In this document: positions 1 to 10,378 of the stretch, piece after piece | Position numbering within the stretch: position 1 is the first letter of the stretch | Layout of the letters: every line of letters starts with the position of its first letter | DNA from: Roseiarcus sp963842835 | GTDB lineage: Bacteria > Pseudomonadota > Alphaproteobacteria > Rhizobiales > Beijerinckiaceae | Direction of reading: 5' to 3' | Assembly: GCA_963842835.1 (NCBI GenBank) | Contig: CAWJIB010000009.1 | Span: 930,001-994,000 of the forward strand | DNA: 64,000 nucleotides | Notes under the pieces: generated by a model | Told to the model about the DNA's origin: nothing | Database searches by the model: none | What the model saw: only the letters and a program-made list of their open reading frames with translations | Translations under genes and position numbers: made by a program

Positions 1-2
1 CC

Positions 3-233
3 GCGATCAAGAGCATCGACGCGCGTCAGGGCGTGCTGTCCTCGCAGAAGGGGCGTTGGAAGCGTTCGCTCAACGACGCCGAGGCGCTGTGGATCGGCTG
101 GCGCGACGCCGAGTGCCAGGACGTCGCGCCGTTCGAGGCCGGCATGGGCGCCAAAGGCGGCGACCCGCGCCTGGCCTGCATCATCGATCACGATGCCGAG
201 CGCATCGCCGACATCAAGGCGCGTTACCCCTGA
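3..233 (+). CDS. C-terminal part of an LprI-like (DUF1311) protein, truncated by the window start
   Basis: The reading frame is open from the first bases of the window to the TGA at 231-233, so the gene begins upstream. The visible 76 residues contain WIGWRDAECQ, a glycine-rich turn and RLACIIDHDAERIADIK. This matches the end of the lysozyme-inhibitor LprI/DUF1311 family, whose members are small exported proteins with paired cysteines and a W-x(2)-(W/Y)-R-D-A-E-C motif. Both motif cysteines are present. The signal peptide that would confirm export lies outside the window. The 3' end overlaps the converging CHAD gene by 10 bases. The family call is moderately sure. A role in lysozyme inhibition is inferred from the family name only. 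Confidence 0.6.
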   Translation, partial: AIKSIDARQGVLSSQKGRWKRSLNDAEALWIGWRDAECQDVAPFEAGMGAKGGDPRLACIIDHDAERIADIKARYP

Positions 234-1129
234 GGCTTGCCGGGCGGCGGCGGCTCGGGCGCGCCCGGCTTGTGCTGCGGACGCTCGAGATAGGCGGCGA
301 TTCGGCGCTCGAACGCGCCGGTCCGCTCGACGAAGAGCCGGGAGAAGCGCTCGCTCGCGCGACGCTCCAAAGGCCGGCGTCGCTGCGCGACGAGCGCGAT
401 CAGGCGTTCCGCTTCGTCGGGGGACAATTCGGGACGGCCGCGCACGAATTCGGCGAGAACCGTCAGATCGTTGTGGTCGCCCAGCGCATTTCGCAACCGA
501 TGAAGCTCGCGGCCGATCGCCTGGAACATCGCCGGCCACGCCGGCTCGAACACGGCGAGCTGATGGGAAAGATCGACCACGCGCATGCGCAGGGCGTGCA
601 GATCGTCGGCGTCGCGGCTCGCCAGCGCTCGATGGCCGAGCCGTCGCGCCGCGCGATAGGTTCGCCGCACCGCGAGCAGCAGCGGCTCCGCGCCGACTGT
701 CTCGACGCCCCAGGCCTCGACGGACCGCGCCAGCGCGCGCAGCTCCGCGGAGACGCCGCCGACGTCGATCTCGCGATGCGCGCGTCGCTCCGCCTCGCGC
801 AGCTCGGCGATGACGCGGAGCAGGATGTCTTGGGCTTGGGCCGGCCCCTTCAGCCGCGTCAGCACGCCGGGCAGAATGTCGAGATTGCGAGCCCGACCGA
901 CGCTGCGCCTCGCCGCGTTGAGAGCCTTGAGAGCGTCATAGGCGAGCGCGCCGACGAGGGGCGTGAAGAGGCGCGACAATCCGGCGGCGGCTTTCAGGGT
1001 CCTGCGCACGTCGTGGATGCGATCGGCCTCGTCCTGGCCGGGATGCGGGAACTGATCCGCCGCGGTCAGGATCGCCTCGACCAACGCGGCGCGACAATGG
1101 AGGGGCCAGGAGCGGCGCGCAGCGGTCAT
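224..1129 (-). CDS. CHAD domain-containing protein
   Basis: This 301-residue protein is alpha-helical, rich in arginine and histidine, and matches the CHAD domain, a conserved histidine helical domain associated with inorganic polyphosphate binding. Seen: repeated helices with basic surfaces, including LHALRMRVVDLSHQL near residue 190 and LHRLRNALGDHNDL near residue 220. The latter is the typical CHAD signature. There is no CYTH phosphatase domain and no signal peptide, so this is a stand-alone cytoplasmic CHAD protein. Its ATG overlaps the TGA of the upstream acyl-CoA ligase gene (ATGA), which implies translational coupling. A proline-rich tail ends the protein. The substrate or partner is unknown; polyphosphate binding is a family-level inference. 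Confidence 0.8.
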   Translation of the reverse strand: MTAARRSWPLHCRAALVEAILTAADQFPHPGQDEADRIHDVRRTLKAAAGLSRLFTPLVGALAYDALKALNAARRSVGRARNLDILPGVLTRLKGPAQAQDILLRVIAELREAERRAHREIDVGGVSAELRALARSVEAWGVETVGAEPLLLAVRRTYRAARRLGHRALASRDADDLHALRMRVVDLSHQLAVFEPAWPAMFQAIGRELHRLRNALGDHNDLTVLAEFVRGRPELSPDEAERLIALVAQRRRPLERRASERFSRLFVERTGAFERRIAAYLERPQHKPGAPEPPPPGKPQG

Positions 1130-2763
1130 GGCGTTCCGCCAATCCTGCGCGCCTGCTCGCGCAGGGCGAATTTCTGCACTTTGCCGGTCGAAGTCTTCGG
1201 GATCTCGGCGAAGACGATGCGGCGCGGGCATTTGAAATGCGCGAGGCGAGCGCGGCACCAGGCGATCAGCTCCTCTTCGCTCGCGCTGTATCCGGGTTTC
1301 ATCTCCACGAAGGCGCAGGGCGTCTCGCCCCATTTGTCGTCGGGGCGCGCGACCACGGCGGCGAGTTGCACGCCAGGATGCTGAAACAACGCGTCCTCGA
1401 CCTCGATCGAGGAAATGTTCTCGCCGCCGGAAATGATGATGTCCTTCGAGCGGTCCTTGAGCTGGACGTATCCGTCGGGGTGCTTCACGCCGAGATCGCC
1501 GGAATGGAACCAGCCGCCGGCGAAGGCCTCGTCGGTCGAAGCCTTGTTCTTGAGATAGCCTTTCATCACGACATTGCCGCGAAACATCACTTCGCCCAGG
1601 GTCTCGCCGTCGGCCGGAACGCTGCGCATCGTCTCGGGGTCCATCACGTCGAGCGATTCCAGCGCGTGATAGCGCACGCCCTGGCGCGCTTTCAAAGCGG
1701 CCTGAGCGGGCCCGTCGAGCGCGTTCCACTCATCCTTCCAGTCGTTGACGACCGCGGGGCCGTAGACCTCCGTGAGCCCATAGAGGTGGGTCACCTCGAA
1801 GCCGGCCTCGCGCATCGCCGCGAGCACGGCGGCGGGGGGCGGCGCGGCGGCGGTGAAAAAGCGCACGACATGCGGCAGAGGGCGCTTCTCCTGCGCGCTC
1901 GCGCCGAGCAGGATCGACGTGACGATCGGCGCGCCGCACAGATGCGTGACGCCGTGCTCGGCGATGAGATCATAGAGCGCCTTGGCGCGCACCTGCCTCA
2001 GGCACACGTGCACGCCGGCCTTGACGCTGATCGACCAGGGGAAGCACCAGCCGTTGCAATGGAACATCGGCAGCGTCCAGAGATAGACGGGATGGCGGCC
2101 CATGTCGGCGGTGACGACGTTGCCGACCGCCAGGAGGCTGGCGCCGCGATGGTGATAGACGACGCCCTTCGGATCGCCAGTCGTGCCGGAGGTGTAGTTG
2201 AGCGAAATCGCGTCCCACTCGTCGCTCGGGCGGAGCCATTGGTAGGTCTCGTCGCCTTCCGCGAGGAACGATTCATATTCGATCTGGCCGAGCGGCGCGC
2301 CGGGGCCGTCGTATTCGGGATCGTCGTAATCGATGACGAGCGGGCGCGCATGAGCGATTTTCAGCGCGGCGCCGATGACGGCGGAGAATTCACGATCGAC
2401 GATCAGCGCCTTGGCCTCGCCATGGTCGAGCATGAAGGCGAGGGTGGCGGCGTCGAGCCGGGTGTTGAGCGCATTGAGCACTGCGCCGCACATCGGAACG
2501 CCGTAGTGGCACTCCAGCATCGCCGGCGTATTGGCGAGCATGACCGCGACCGTGTCGCCGCGTGCGAATCCCCGTTTGGCGAGCGCCGAGGCGAGACGGA
2601 GCGAACGCGCGTAGAAGTCGCGATAGGTTCTGCGCAGCGGGCCGTGGACGATCGCGAGACGATCGGGGAAAACCGCCGCCGCGCGATCGAGAAACGTAAG
2701 GGGCGTCAAGGGCTGAAAATTGGCGGGGCTGCGATCGAGGTCGCGATCATAAGGCGAAATCAT
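1126..2763 (-). CDS. AMP-dependent acyl-CoA synthetase (fatty acid / methylmercaptopropionate ligase type)
   Basis: This 545-residue member of the adenylate-forming (ANL) superfamily should activate a carboxylic acid to its acyl-CoA through an acyl-AMP intermediate. Visible signatures are the P-loop-like YTSGTTGDPKGVVYHHRG near residue 185, the adenine-pocket HLYGLTEVYGP near residue 308, the hinge region GWFHSGDLGVKHPDGYVQLKDRSKD around 425 (written here in overlapping parts), and the C-terminal lysine in PKTSTGKVQK. The sequence resembles the medium-chain and methylmercaptopropionyl-CoA (DmdB-like) group with its MFHCNGW motif, but the substrate cannot be read from the sequence. It is the first gene of a pair and is coupled by ATGA to the CHAD gene. 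The ATG at 2763 begins the conserved N-terminus. Confidence 0.9.
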   Translation of the reverse strand: MISPYDRDLDRSPANFQPLTPLTFLDRAAAVFPDRLAIVHGPLRRTYRDFYARSLRLASALAKRGFARGDTVAVMLANTPAMLECHYGVPMCGAVLNALNTRLDAATLAFMLDHGEAKALIVDREFSAVIGAALKIAHARPLVIDYDDPEYDGPGAPLGQIEYESFLAEGDETYQWLRPSDEWDAISLNYTSGTTGDPKGVVYHHRGASLLAVGNVVTADMGRHPVYLWTLPMFHCNGWCFPWSISVKAGVHVCLRQVRAKALYDLIAEHGVTHLCGAPIVTSILLGASAQEKRPLPHVVRFFTAAAPPPAAVLAAMREAGFEVTHLYGLTEVYGPAVVNDWKDEWNALDGPAQAALKARQGVRYHALESLDVMDPETMRSVPADGETLGEVMFRGNVVMKGYLKNKASTDEAFAGGWFHSGDLGVKHPDGYVQLKDRSKDIIISGGENISSIEVEDALFQHPGVQLAAVVARPDDKWGETPCAFVEMKPGYSASEEELIAWCRARLAHFKCPRRIVFAEIPKTSTGKVQKFALREQARRIGGTP

Positions 2764-2846
2764 TATGCCGGCCTCTCCCGGGCGAATGCGTCTATCATAG
2801 CGCGCCCGCCGCTCGATGCGAGGCCCCAGCGCGAAGATCGAGCCTT

Positions 2847-3287
2847 TCAGGCGCGAAAAGCAAAGAAACGGAAGCCGACGAAGGTCAGGAACATCGCGGC
2901 GCCGGCGCCGCAGGCGACGAAAAGCGGCAATATCGCGGGCGTCACCGCCAGGCCGAGGAGCGGGGCCAGCGCGATGCAGGCGAGGTAGACGCAATAATTG
3001 ACCGCGAGCCCCGCCGCGCACACCATGACGTAGCGCGCGAAGGCCCGCACGAGCGGCGCTTTCGTCGCGCGAAAGGTCAGGCTGCGATTGAGCGCGAAAT
3101 TGACCACGGTCGCGATCGCGGCGGCGGGCGGACGGGCCAGCGCCGGCGCGACGCCGAACCCTTGGGCGAGAAAATAGGTCACGCCCGCGTCGACGAAAAA
3201 GCCGAAAAGGCCAATGGCGACGAAGGCGGGAATTTGGCGCTTCAGCTGCGAACCCGCGCCAACCGCGCTTGGCCCGGCTGCGCTCAT
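2847..3287 (-). CDS. GtrA-like four-helix membrane protein
   Basis: This 146-residue protein has four predicted membrane helices and the GtrA/DPMS pattern: FVAIGLFGFFVDAGVTYFL in helix 1, VNFALNRSLTFRA after helix 2, and RYVMVCAAGLAVNYCVYLAC in helix 3. GtrA-family proteins are thought to help move or present polyprenyl-linked sugars for glycosylation of surface polymers. The start at 3287 is chosen because AGAAGGAG lies seven bases upstream; a longer frame to 3314 has no such site. No glycosyltransferase partner lies beside it. It is an isolated gene between the ligase and the TauE-type exporter, both on the same strand. The role is inferred from the family. Confidence 0.85.
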   Translation of the reverse strand: MSAAGPSAVGAGSQLKRQIPAFVAIGLFGFFVDAGVTYFLAQGFGVAPALARPPAAAIATVVNFALNRSLTFRATKAPLVRAFARYVMVCAAGLAVNYCVYLACIALAPLLGLAVTPAILPLFVACGAGAAMFLTFVGFRFFAFRA

Positions 3288-3343
3288 GACGGCTCCTTCT
3301 CGCGTGATCGCCATGTCCTTGCGCCTCAGGTGTTAAGTTTGGG

Positions 3344-4114
3344 TTAGACCAGCAGTTCGCGCAAACCGTCATAGGACAGTTTCACGCCGATTAGAAATGT
3401 CAGGACGAGCACGGCGTTGTAAAAGCGCTCGGCGGAAACTCGGCGCACCAGCCAGACGCCGGCGAAGGTGGCCGCGATCGCCAGCGGGAACAGCGTCGCC
3501 GAGGCGACCATATTGTCTGCGCTGAACTGGCCGAGAAGAAAATAAGGCGGCACTTTCAGGAGATTGACGGCGGCGAAGAACATCGTCGCCGTGCCGGCGA
3601 AGACGCGCGGCGACAGCCTTTGCGGCAGGACATAGACCATCAGCGGCGGCGCGCCGGCGTGGCTGACGAAGCTGGTGAAGCCGGCGAGCGCGCCCCAGAA
3701 GACCCCCGGCGCGATATTCGCCGGCGCGACCGCGTCGCGGTTGAAGCGGTCGCGCAGCAGCATGAAAATGACGAATCCGACCGAAATGAGCCCGACCGCC
3801 AGCCGCACCGCCGCCTCGTCGACGCGCGCCGCGAGCAGCCAGCCGGCGGCGAGGCCGATGAGCGCGCCGGGCATCAGAATCGCGAGGTTGCGGGCGTTGA
3901 AGTCGCGCCGGAAAGCCCAGACGCTGACCCAATCCTGCACGATCAGAATCGGCAGCATGATCGCCGCGGCCCGCACCGGCGAGATCACAAGCGCGAGCAG
4001 CGGCATCGCGAGGGTGCTCAAGCCGGAAAAGCCGCCCTTGGATAGGCCGAGCAAGACGACGGCGGGGACGGCCGCCATATAGAAAGTCCAGTCGCCGGGC
4101 ATGGGGCCGCTCAT
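3344..4114 (-). CDS. TauE/SafE-family membrane exporter
   Basis: This 256-residue integral membrane protein of about eight helices fits the TauE/SafE (DUF81) family, proposed exporters of sulfite, sulfoacetate or other small anions. The family mark is the early LLGLSKGGFSGLSTLAMPLL near residues 22-41, mirrored in the second half by GVFWGALAGFTSFVSHAGAPP, the usual two-fold internal repeat. The start is uncertain: ATG codons lie at 4156, 4129, 4114 and 4102, and none has a strong ribosome site. I use 4114, just before the first hydrophobic segment. The gene is divergent from prpE. The transported anion cannot be told from the sequence, and no sulfur-oxidation gene adjoins it. Confidence 0.85.
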   Translation of the reverse strand: MSGPMPGDWTFYMAAVPAVVLLGLSKGGFSGLSTLAMPLLALVISPVRAAAIMLPILIVQDWVSVWAFRRDFNARNLAILMPGALIGLAAGWLLAARVDEAAVRLAVGLISVGFVIFMLLRDRFNRDAVAPANIAPGVFWGALAGFTSFVSHAGAPPLMVYVLPQRLSPRVFAGTATMFFAAVNLLKVPPYFLLGQFSADNMVASATLFPLAIAATFAGVWLVRRVSAERFYNAVLVLTFLIGVKLSYDGLRELLV

Positions 4115-4233
4115 GTCTTGCCGCGTCATTCGCCTAAGTGCTAGCCCCGCGCGCATTGCCTTCTCCCGCTGGAAGGGCCAAAATTCCTCAACGAAATTTG
4201 AGACCTGGCAGGCGCCGCGACGGGAGCGAAACG

Positions 4234-6135
4234 ATGACGAGCCGCTACAGGAACGTCTATGCCGAGTGGCGCGCCGATCCGCAAGGCTTTTGGGCCGAGG
4301 CGGCCAAGGAGATCGTTTGGACTCGTCCGCCGCGGCTGATTTTTGACCAAAACGCCGGCGTTTACGGCCGCTGGTTTCCCGACGCCGCGTGCAACGCCTG
4401 CTTCAACGCGGTCGACCGGCACGTCGCGGCCGGGCGCGGCGATCAGACGGCGATTTTCTACGACAGTCCGCTCGCTGCGGCCAAACGCCGCATCTCCTAC
4501 GCCGAACTGCTCGACGAAGTCGCGACCCTCGCGGCGGTCTTGGGCGATCTCGGGGTCGTCAAGGGCGATCGCGTCATCGTCTACATGCCGATGATTCCCG
4601 AGGCGATTGTGGCGATGCTGGCCTGCGCGCGCATCGGCGCGATCCATTCCGTCGTTTTCGGCGGCTTCGCCGCCAAGGAGCTGGCCACGCGCATCGACGA
4701 TGCGGAGCCCAAGCTGGTGCTCACCGCGAGTTGCGGCATCGAGCCGGGACGGTTCGTCGAATACAAGCCCCTGCTCGACCTCGCCATCGCCCTGTCGAAG
4801 AACAAGCCGGCGTCTTGCGTCGTCTTCCAGCGCCCGCAGCACCAGGGCAAGATGGTCGCGGGGCGCGACCATGATTGGGCCGCCCTCGTCGCCGCCGCTC
4901 GCGCCGAGGGAAAGCGCGCGCCCTGCGCCGAGCTCGCCGCCACCGATCCGCTCTATATCCTCTACACTTCGGGAACGACCGCCGCGCCCAAGGGGGTGGT
5001 GCGCGACATCGGCGGCTACCTCGTCGCGTTGAAATGGACGATGTCGAACATCTACGGCGTCGCGCCCGGCGAGACCTACTGGGCGGCCTCCGACATCGGC
5101 TGGGTCGTGGGTCATTCCTATATCGTCTACGGGCCGCTGCTGCACGGCTGCGCGAGCGTGCTCTACGAAGGCAAGCCCGTCGGCACGCCGGACGCCGGCG
5201 CTTTTTGGCGCGTCATCGACGAATACAAGGTCGCCGCCTTCTTCACCGCGCCGACGGCGCTGCGCGCGGTGCGCAAGGAGGACCCGCACGCCAAGCTGCT
5301 GGCGTCCCATTCGATCGCCTCGCTGCGCACGCTCTTCCTCGCCGGCGAGCGCGCCGATCCCGACACCCTCGCCTGGGCCGAGGAGGCGCTGAAAATTCCC
5401 GTCGTCGACCATTGGTGGCAGACGGAAACCGGCTGGGCGATCGCCGCCAATCCCGTCGGCCTCGGGCTGCTGCCGATCAAACGCGGCTCGCCGACCGTGC
5501 CGATGCCGGGCTACGTCGTCGACATCGTCGACGAAGCTTCGCACGTCGTGCCGACGGGAACGATGGGCTCGATCGTCGTGAAACTGCCGCTGCCGCCCGG
5601 CTGCCTGCCGACCCTCTACCGGCATGACGAGCGCATGAGGGATAGCTACCTCAAGGAATTCCCCGGCTACTACAAGACCGCCGACGCCGGCTTCGTCGAC
5701 GAGGACGGCTACCTCACCATTCTCGGGCGCACCGACGACATCATCAACGTCGCGGGCCACCGCCTGTCGACCGGCGGCATGGAGGAAGTCGTCGCCTCGC
5801 ACCCCGCAGTCGCTGAATGCGCGGTGCTCGGCGTCAAGGACGAGATCAAGGGCGAGCAGCCCTGCGGTTTCCTCGTGCTCAAGTCCGGGATCAACCGCCC
5901 GCACGAAGAAATCGAGCGGGAAGTCGTCGCCCTGGTGCGCGAGAAGATTGGCCCGGTCGCCGCGTTCAAGATCGCGCTGGTCGTCGCACGCCTGCCCAAG
6001 ACGCGCTCGGGCAAGATCCTGCGCGGCACGATGAAGAAAATCGCCGATCACGATCCCTGGGCGACGCCGGCGACGATCGAGGACCCGGCCACGCTCGAAG
6101 AAATCTCGGCAGCGCTGAAGGCGAAGGGGTTCTGA
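4234..6135 (+). CDS. prpE: Propionyl-CoA synthetase (PrpE-type acyl-CoA synthetase)
   Basis: This 633-residue cytoplasmic enzyme activates propionate (or acetate or another short acid) with ATP and CoA. It carries the acetyl/propionyl-CoA synthetase N-terminal domain (YAEWRADPQGFWAEAAKEI), the ATP loop YTSGTTAAPKGVVRD near residue 249, the DHWWQTETGW motif near 390, GYYKTADAGFVDEDGYLTIL near 480, and the acetylatable lysine in PKTRSGKILRGT near 594. The VVRD-x-GGY continuation of the loop and the length are typical of PrpE rather than Acs. The P-loop reads TTAAPKG instead of the usual TTGKPKG, a mild variation. The start at 4234 has GGGAG upstream. No methylcitrate-cycle or propionyl-CoA carboxylase genes are adjacent, so the physiological acid remains inferred. 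Confidence 0.9.
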   Translation: MTSRYRNVYAEWRADPQGFWAEAAKEIVWTRPPRLIFDQNAGVYGRWFPDAACNACFNAVDRHVAAGRGDQTAIFYDSPLAAAKRRISYAELLDEVATLAAVLGDLGVVKGDRVIVYMPMIPEAIVAMLACARIGAIHSVVFGGFAAKELATRIDDAEPKLVLTASCGIEPGRFVEYKPLLDLAIALSKNKPASCVVFQRPQHQGKMVAGRDHDWAALVAAARAEGKRAPCAELAATDPLYILYTSGTTAAPKGVVRDIGGYLVALKWTMSNIYGVAPGETYWAASDIGWVVGHSYIVYGPLLHGCASVLYEGKPVGTPDAGAFWRVIDEYKVAAFFTAPTALRAVRKEDPHAKLLASHSIASLRTLFLAGERADPDTLAWAEEALKIPVVDHWWQTETGWAIAANPVGLGLLPIKRGSPTVPMPGYVVDIVDEASHVVPTGTMGSIVVKLPLPPGCLPTLYRHDERMRDSYLKEFPGYYKTADAGFVDEDGYLTILGRTDDIINVAGHRLSTGGMEEVVASHPAVAECAVLGVKDEIKGEQPCGFLVLKSGINRPHEEIEREVVALVREKIGPVAAFKIALVVARLPKTRSGKILRGTMKKIADHDPWATPATIEDPATLEEISAALKAKGF

Positions 6136-6138
6136 GGA

Positions 6139-6236
6139 GCCTCCCTCTTGCGGGAGAAGGGGTCGGCCCGAAGGGACGACGCGGACGAATGCTGCGCATT
6201 TGCCTTGGGATGAGGGGTCGCGCCGCGAGGCGCGTC
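6139..6236. repeat. Dispersed intergenic repeat, copy 1
   Basis: Just after prpE this segment reads as a short hairpin (CTCCC...GGGAG) followed by GGGTCGGCC, then CGACGCGGACGAATGCT and TTGGGATGAGGGGTCGCGCC. The same blocks in the same order occur in opposite orientation at 11925-12006. It is therefore a dispersed non-coding repeat of REP/palindromic type. When read on the minus strand it yields the spurious peptide LIPR-x(2)-RSIRPRRP. Confidence 0.7.
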
Positions 6237-6717
6237 GCGTGGCGCGCAGCTGCGGCGTAGCGAAGGATCTGCCGGAGTCGTAAGGGGTAAAATCCTATGC
6301 TTGCCGCCCGCGCCTCGAACGGCGGGAATCGACCGAGGGCGTGGAAAAACTCGCGGCAAAATTTCAAACGATCGCGCAGACGGGAAAATTTCGCGATTTT
6401 CTTGCTTCCGATCGGTCTGAGGGCTCAAAAACTCGCTGCTATCCGCCTTATGTGAAAACTCCGCGGAGTTTTTTGCATAGCCTCGACCCGTTGCGCTCCT
6501 TCGTCACCGACGGCGCAACGACCCGAGTTGACCCATGGCGGTCGTTCAGGGGGTCACAGCAAGGGAAGCTATGGCTTTAGCCGTATGGCAATCCAAAAGC
6601 AGTGTTTGGCGCGCAGGGCGGCATTCTTATTGTTTGTTGGTCGGCTCGTCAGACTTTGCGCAGCTTGAGCCTACCAGATTCCCAACGTGGCGCCGCCGAC
6701 TTATCGGGGCGCTGCGT

Positions 6718-6755
6718 CAGGGCGGCGTTCCCATTTGTTTTGAAACGCCGCCCTG
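6718..6755. repeat. Perfect 12-bp inverted repeat
   Basis: CAGGGCGGCGTT at 6718-6729 is exactly complementary to AACGCCGCCCTG at 6744-6755, leaving a 14-base T-rich loop. A partial copy of the left arm (CAGGGCGGCATTC) occurs about 100 bases upstream. No gene flanks it directly. It may be a transcription stop or the scar of a small inverted-repeat element. Confidence 0.6.
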
Positions 6756-6830
6756 GCTTGTTGTCTTTGGCGTCTACACGCGTCCTGGGCGCCCGCAGGG
6801 GTGCATGGCCGCGGTCCGCCCGGGAACCGA

Positions 6831-6867
6831 CGTTCGGACGCGGCTGAGGTTCAGCCGCGCCCGAACG
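6831..6867 (-). terminator. Hairpin downstream of katG
   Basis: CGTTCGG, one mismatch, then CGCGGCTGA pairs with TCAGCCGCG, one mismatch, then CCGAACG across a three-base loop. The hairpin sits 14 bases past the katG stop codon, where a terminator is expected. There is no T-run after it on the katG strand, so it may be a strong 3' stabilising hairpin rather than a classic intrinsic terminator. Confidence 0.55.
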
Positions 6868-6881
6868 CCTTTCCCTAGGGG

Positions 6882-9092
<2,211 letters not shown>

Positions 9093-9439
9093 CTCTCTCT
9101 CCCATCGTGGCTGCGTTGATTGAACTGGTCCGTGGACAAAGACTATGAATTCCTTGGAAGGCGATCCGGCTTCATCGCCAGCGCGATGGCAAATTGCCAG
9201 ACAAGTGGAATGTCCTCATTGCCAACGCCTCCCCTTAGAGATGACCGTCCCGAAACAAATTCGGGCCGGGGACGCCAAATTTCTGGATAGTTCGGACACC
9301 GGTGACCTGCGCGCCGTCAGGAGTCGCGACGCGAGGCGCTTGCGAAATTGGCTATTCCTCGTCTCCGCCGCGAAACCTCTATCACAGTCGCGTCATTGGT
9401 TTAATTTGTATTTTCCGATCATAACGATAGGGTGCGGTT
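9093..9439. promoter_or_regulatory. Divergent katG/oxyR control region
   Basis: The 347 bases between the two divergent start codons contain no credible gene. They hold two inverted-repeat sites, described separately: a T-N11-A palindrome nearer katG and a 9-base inverted repeat over the oxyR start. The 60 bases before oxyR are notably AT-rich (around 9398-9430), as expected for a promoter. I could not fix the -35/-10 boxes with confidence. Confidence 0.6.
9187..9199. promoter_or_regulatory. Candidate LysR-type (OxyR) box upstream of katG
   Basis: TGGCAAATTGCCA is a perfect 13-base palindrome of the T-N11-A form bound by LysR-type regulators. It lies about 95 bases before the katG start, a plausible activator position. 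It is the only such perfect palindrome seen close to katG. Binding by OxyR is inferred from position and symmetry. Confidence 0.4.
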
Positions 9440-9445
9440 ATGATC
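9417..9445. promoter_or_regulatory. Inverted-repeat operator overlapping the oxyR start codon
   Basis: GATCATAAC at 9417-9425 and GTTATGATC at 9437-9445 form perfect 9-base arms separated by 11 bases, and the right arm contains the oxyR ATG (9440-9442). A dimeric regulator bound here would block both transcription and translation of oxyR, fitting the negative autoregulation known for OxyR and other LysR-type proteins. Which regulator binds is inferred. Confidence 0.5.
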
Positions 9446-10378
9446 AGTCCGACTCTTAAGCAGCTTCGCTACTTCGAGGCGTTGGCGCGACATGGCCACT
9501 TTGGACGCGCGGCGGCTGCTTGTGCGATCTCTCAGCCTGCTTTGTCAGAGCAGATTAAAGAATTGGAGGAGTCGCTGGGCGCGGCGCTTTTCGAAAGAGG
9601 CCCACGACAGGTCAGGATTACCAGCTTGGGAGAAGAGTTCGCTCTGCGCGTCCGCGACATCCTGCGTTCGGTCGACGAACTCGAAGGCTTGGCGCGCGCT
9701 TCGCGCGACCGGCTGTTGGGACGGCTGCGTATTGGCGTGATCCCGACGGTGGCGCCCTATCTGCTGCCGACAATAATCCGCAGCCTCACTCGCCAGTATG
9801 CGGACCTTGACATTAACGTGCGTGAGACACTGACGCCGAAGCTGATTCAAGAGCTGGCGGAAGGTCGGCTTGACACGGCAATTGTCGCTCTGCCGGTGTC
9901 CGAACCTTCGTTTGCCGAGGTTGCGCTGTTTGCTGAAGATTTCTTGCTGGTCCGGCCAGGCGAGGATGAGGGGAAGCCGGCGCCCAATATCGAAACGCTT
10001 CGCGAAATGAGGCTGCTTCTGCTGGAAGAGGGGCACTGTTTTCGCGATCAGGCCCTGTCGTTCTGCAATATGCATTCCGCGCGACCACGGGAGTTGCTGG
10101 ATGCTAGCTCTCTGTCGACGCTGGTCCAAATGGTCGGCGCTGGAATCGGCGTGACTTTGATTCCGGAAATGGCTGTGGCGGTGGAGACACGCTCGGCGTC
10201 AGTGTCTGTCGCGCGCTTTACGAGTCCAAAACCATCGCGGACAATTGGAATGATCTGGCGCAAGACAAGTCCTTTGACCAAACAGCTCTTGCAGATTTCG
10301 GAAGTCGTTCGTCACTCCGCCGAGGTGCTGCGCGAGCAGCAAAATCCGGTTTCGTCGTCGTTCGGACCCCGGACCTAA
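9440..10378 (+). CDS. oxyR: OxyR, hydrogen-peroxide-sensing LysR-type regulator
   Basis: This 312-residue regulator has an N-terminal winged helix-turn-helix (residues 5-65, LKQLRYFEALARHGHFGRAA) and a LysR substrate domain. The two redox cysteines of OxyR are present as Cys200 and Cys209 in EEGHCFRDQALSFC, almost the same numbering as Cys199/Cys208 of E. coli. This separates OxyR from other LysR proteins. Oxidation to the disulfide would activate katG, which lies divergently next to it. The start ATG sits inside an inverted repeat and has only a weak AGGG ribosome site nine bases upstream, so translation may be low or regulated. Confidence 0.95.
   Translation: MISPTLKQLRYFEALARHGHFGRAAAACAISQPALSEQIKELEESLGAALFERGPRQVRITSLGEEFALRVRDILRSVDELEGLARASRDRLLGRLRIGVIPTVAPYLLPTIIRSLTRQYADLDINVRETLTPKLIQELAEGRLDTAIVALPVSEPSFAEVALFAEDFLLVRPGEDEGKPAPNIETLREMRLLLLEEGHCFRDQALSFCNMHSARPRELLDASSLSTLVQMVGAGIGVTLIPEMAVAVETRSASVSVARFTSPKPSRTIGMIWRKTSPLTKQLLQISEVVRHSAEVLREQQNPVSSSFGPRT

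Larger units (their letters stand above)
6136..6881. other. Gene-free region between prpE and katG, rich in inverted repeats
   Basis: I find no convincing gene in these 746 bases; open frames are short and resemble no family. The stretch begins with the dispersed repeat. An 18-base perfect palindrome, AAAACTCCGCGGAGTTTT, lies at 6455-6472 and is followed by two more T, so it could act as a terminator. A stem of GTTGCGC/GCGCAAC occurs near 6491-6520, a 12-base-pair stem at 6718-6755, and a last hairpin at 6831-6867 beside katG. Base composition from about 6340 to 6780 is less GC-rich than the flanking genes. It may be a decayed mobile element or a run of terminators. Confidence 0.5.

Noticed and set aside
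56..1384. 442-codon frame on the plus strand
   Set aside because: It is the shadow of the CHAD and acyl-CoA ligase genes on the other strand; the product is arginine-rich and unlike any protein.
9145..9459. 104-codon frame between katG and oxyR
   Set aside because: It runs through the divergent control region into oxyR in another frame and has no domain or ribosome site.
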